Source: Rhodobacter maris
Lineage (GTDB): Bacteria; Pseudomonadota; Alphaproteobacteria; Rhodobacterales; Rhodobacteraceae
Reading direction: 5' to 3'
Length of the DNA: 64,000 nt
Assembly: GCF_900217815.1 (NCBI RefSeq)
Contig: NZ_OBMT01000003.1
Location: forward strand, 62,001 to 126,000
This document shows positions 61,999-64,000 of this stretch, one piece after another. The translations under genes were made by a program, and so were the position numbers. How positions within the stretch are numbered: position 1 is the stretch's first letter; the number at the start of each line of letters is the position of its first letter. The notes under the pieces were generated by a model. It saw only the letters and a program-made list of their open reading frames with translations, ran no database searches and was not told where the DNA came from.

Positions 61999-62907
61999 TC
62001 AATCCCCGAGTTTCGCGTGCATCTCGTCGAGATCCACTTCCCCGATCGGGAACTTGTTGTCCGGGTCGTCGAAGTCATATTTGAAAAGCTGGAAATCCTT
62101 TTTGTAGATCTCCCACACGAGATGGCGCGACAGGTCGTCGAAATAGTCGCTCACCTTATGCGCGCGTTTTGGCCCGTGGCCCTCGCTCTCGTTGAACTTC
62201 GGGATCGCGTTCAGGTCGACCGGATGCGGTGTCTCGATATGATCGAGCACCCGTTGCATCCCTTCGTTGAACTTTTCGGTGAAAAACACCTGATCATAGC
62301 GCCCGCCGTTGACGATGAAGGTCGAGATATGCCCCGACATCGCCGACCAGTGAATGTCCGGCTCCATCGGGCGGCGCCAGCGGATCGTGTCGCGGGCAAA
62401 GAGCAGGAAACGGCGGAACGACTTCACCTGATCAAAGGCGAAATCATCCTCGGGGCTGCCCACTTCGATGCCATATTTCTGGATAAGTTGCGGCACGAGG
62501 TTGCCGCGGTAGCGCTTGCCGTTCCTCTGGATGCCCGCGATCTTGTCAAAGAAAGAGCTGAGGATCCGCGCATAGGGGTTGCGCACACAGGTGAAGGCGT
62601 AGCTCTTGTGCCCCTTCACGTTCCTTTCGATCAGTTTCTGGCTCTCTTCCTGGCTCCATTTGTGCAGCCCCGTGGTGCTGTCATGAATGTCGCCGTCAAA
62701 GAATTGCCCGTGATCGGAATAGAACATGATCTGCCCGATTGAGGAGCAGGCGCATTTCGGGACGACGCGGTAGACCACGCTCTCACTCTCGGTCATCCAC
62801 GTGCCGGGAAACCCCATGAACTCAGCCTCCAGTTGCGATGCGTCGACCCTGCCGCACCCGATCTTGATAAATCCTTCCCGACAGGCAAGGAAGCTCTGTT
62901 TTTTCAA
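61999..62907 (-). CDS. sulfotransferase family 2 protein
   Basis: This 302-residue protein transfers sulfate from PAPS to a sugar or polymer. The 5'-PSB loop is VVPKCACSSIGQIMF near residue 50, and the 3'-PB motif is TCVRNPYARILSSFFD near residue 110. It is a cytoplasmic or peripherally attached bacterial form without a membrane anchor. It is divergent from the GT14-type transferase, suggesting that both modify the same surface glycan. Confidence 0.88.
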   Translation of the reverse strand: MKKQSFLACREGFIKIGCGRVDASQLEAEFMGFPGTWMTESESVVYRVVPKCACSSIGQIMFYSDHGQFFDGDIHDSTTGLHKWSQEESQKLIERNVKGHKSYAFTCVRNPYARILSSFFDKIAGIQRNGKRYRGNLVPQLIQKYGIEVGSPEDDFAFDQVKSFRRFLLFARDTIRWRRPMEPDIHWSAMSGHISTFIVNGGRYDQVFFTEKFNEGMQRVLDHIETPHPVDLNAIPKFNESEGHGPKRAHKVSDYFDDLSRHLVWEIYKKDFQLFKYDFDDPDNKFPIGEVDLDEMHAKLGD

Positions 62908-62965
62908 CGCCTCTTGGCGCTATTACGGCAGAGTGCAAGAAAACCGCGCAAGAGCAGTCTCCGGA

Positions 62966-64000
62966 ATGGCCAAAATCGCCTTCATCCTGCTGACCCACAA
63001 GGATCCCGAAGGGGTCATCGCGCAGGCCGAACGGCTGACCGCGGCGGGTGACTATGTCTCGATCCATTTTGACGCCCGCGCAAATGCGGAGGATTTCGCG
63101 CGCATCCACGCGGCGCTCGCGCCTAACCCGTCTGTCAGCTTCGCGAAGCGGCGCTGCAAATGCGGCTGGGGCGAATGGAGCCTCGTCGCGGCGACGCTCG
63201 AGGCGGTGAAGGCCGCGCTTGAGGATTTCCCGGAGGCAACGCATTTTTACATGCTCTCGGGCGATTGCATGCCGGTGAAAAGCGCCGAATTTGCGCATCG
63301 CTTCCTGGATGCGGAAAACGTCGACTATATCGAGAGCGTCGATTTTTTCGCGTCTGGCTGGATCAAGACCGGGTTCAAGGAAGAGCGGCTGATCTATCGG
63401 CACTGGTTCAACGAACGCAGCCAGCCGAAGCGTTTCTACGCTGCACTGGCGGCGCAGCAGAAGCTCGGGCTGACCCGCAAGATCCCCGACGACATCCAGA
63501 TGATGATCGGCTCGCAATGGTGGTGTCTGCGGCGGCGCACGATCGAATGGGTGCTTGAGTTCACGCGCAAGCGCCGCGACGTGATGCGCTTTTTCCGCAC
63601 CACCTGGATCCCCGACGAGACGTTTTTCCAGACCCTTGTGCGCCATCTGGTGCCGGAAAAGGAGATCCGCTCGCGCACGCTCACGTTCCTCATGTTCACC
63701 GATTACGGCATGCCGGTGACCTTCTACAATGATCATTACGACCTGCTTTTGGGGCAGGATTACCTGTTTGCGCGCAAGATCAGCCCCGATGCGCTGGCGT
63801 TGAAGGAGCGGCTTGGCGCGCTCTGGCAGCAGAAAGGCGCGCAGTTCGAGATCTCGAACGAGGGGCGGGCGCTCTTTTCCTTCGTCACCGGGCGGGGCCG
63901 GATCGGGCGGCGCTTCGGACCGCGATTCTGGGAGCGTGAGGCGAGCCTCGGACGCGAGCGCACACTGATGATCGTGGTGTGCAAGAAATGGCATGTCGCC
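62966..64000 (+). CDS. core-2/I-branching type N-acetylglucosaminyltransferase (GT14), cut by the window end
   Basis: The 345 residues present begin AKIAFILLTHKDPEGVIAQA and contain HFDARANAEDFARIHAALAP, CGWGEWSLVAATLEAVKAAL, HFYMLSGDCMPVKSA, IGSQWWCLRRRTIEWVL and WIPDETFFQTLVRHL. These are the DxD-less blocks of beta-1,6-GlcNAc-transferases. The frame is still open at the last base. The sequence after about residue 260 is a second domain of unknown function. It is divergent from the sulfotransferase. Confidence 0.85.
   Translation, partial: MAKIAFILLTHKDPEGVIAQAERLTAAGDYVSIHFDARANAEDFARIHAALAPNPSVSFAKRRCKCGWGEWSLVAATLEAVKAALEDFPEATHFYMLSGDCMPVKSAEFAHRFLDAENVDYIESVDFFASGWIKTGFKEERLIYRHWFNERSQPKRFYAALAAQQKLGLTRKIPDDIQMMIGSQWWCLRRRTIEWVLEFTRKRRDVMRFFRTTWIPDETFFQTLVRHLVPEKEIRSRTLTFLMFTDYGMPVTFYNDHYDLLLGQDYLFARKISPDALALKERLGALWQQKGAQFEISNEGRALFSFVTGRGRIGRRFGPRFWEREASLGRERTLMIVVCKKWHVA

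Overview
The window is a 64 kb stretch of GC-rich bacterial chromosome, almost certainly from the Rhodobacteraceae (Alphaproteobacteria). The best evidence is the protein set (UPF0262, short RNase G plus YacG, TadE/TadG-like proteins, a Hint-domain protein, GlpX and DnaG-RpoD of alphaproteobacterial type). Gene spacing is tight with many ATGA/GTGA overlaps. There are no rRNA genes, no CRISPR array and one tRNA.

Layout. 1-6901: UPF0262 fragment and LMW phosphatase, a HxlR/QorB divergent pair, a SnoaL-GNAT-amidohydrolase run, infA-maf-rng-yacG, and a crotonase. 6932-9942 (minus): a DprE1/DprE2-like epimerase pair with a flippase-like membrane protein. 10135-17000 (minus): scoAB CoA transferase, topA, dprA, tldD. 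17170-21868 (plus): thrC, an M16 peptidase, GNAT, a GlcD-type FAD dehydrogenase. 22101-24352 (minus): DUF1444, apt, mtnP. 24479-25351: a DMT exporter. 35003-39565 (minus): recJ, glpX, hom, a small lipoprotein. 39705-43205: a TetR gene facing a TadE/TadE/TadG operon. 43513-47573: dnaG-rpoD. 47704-53520: a c-type cytochrome, a P1B-4-like metal ATPase, a membrane hydrolase, ilvD. 53793-55825: CIRCE-controlled groESL. 55924-59535: a FadR-type regulator, an OmpA lipoprotein, an Ada-like protein, a Hint protein. 59696-64000: nth, an adenosine kinase, a methyltransferase, a sulfotransferase and a GT14-type transferase cut by the window end.

The unusual part is 25585-34788, a 9.2 kb island inserted in the 3' end of a tRNA-Glu gene and bounded by an 18-bp perfect repeat. 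It carries a tyrosine recombinase, a RepA-like hexameric ATPase, a cluster of about 13 TGTCCG repeats next to the ATPase gene (a candidate origin), an HK97-fold (Mu gpT-like) major capsid protein, a ClpP-like prohead protease, two divergent ribbon-helix-helix repressors with three matching operators, and a DUF4258/XRE toxin-antitoxin pair. I see no portal, terminase, connector, tail or lysis gene. That makes it either a very reduced prophage or, more interestingly, a capsid-encoding phage satellite. Circularising the island in silico fuses the end of the integrase region to the replication operon and gives the first gene of that operon an in-frame ATG across the att core, which suggests expression coupled to excision. 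A fragment of an older integrase lies just outside the left att site, so this tRNA has been used at least twice.
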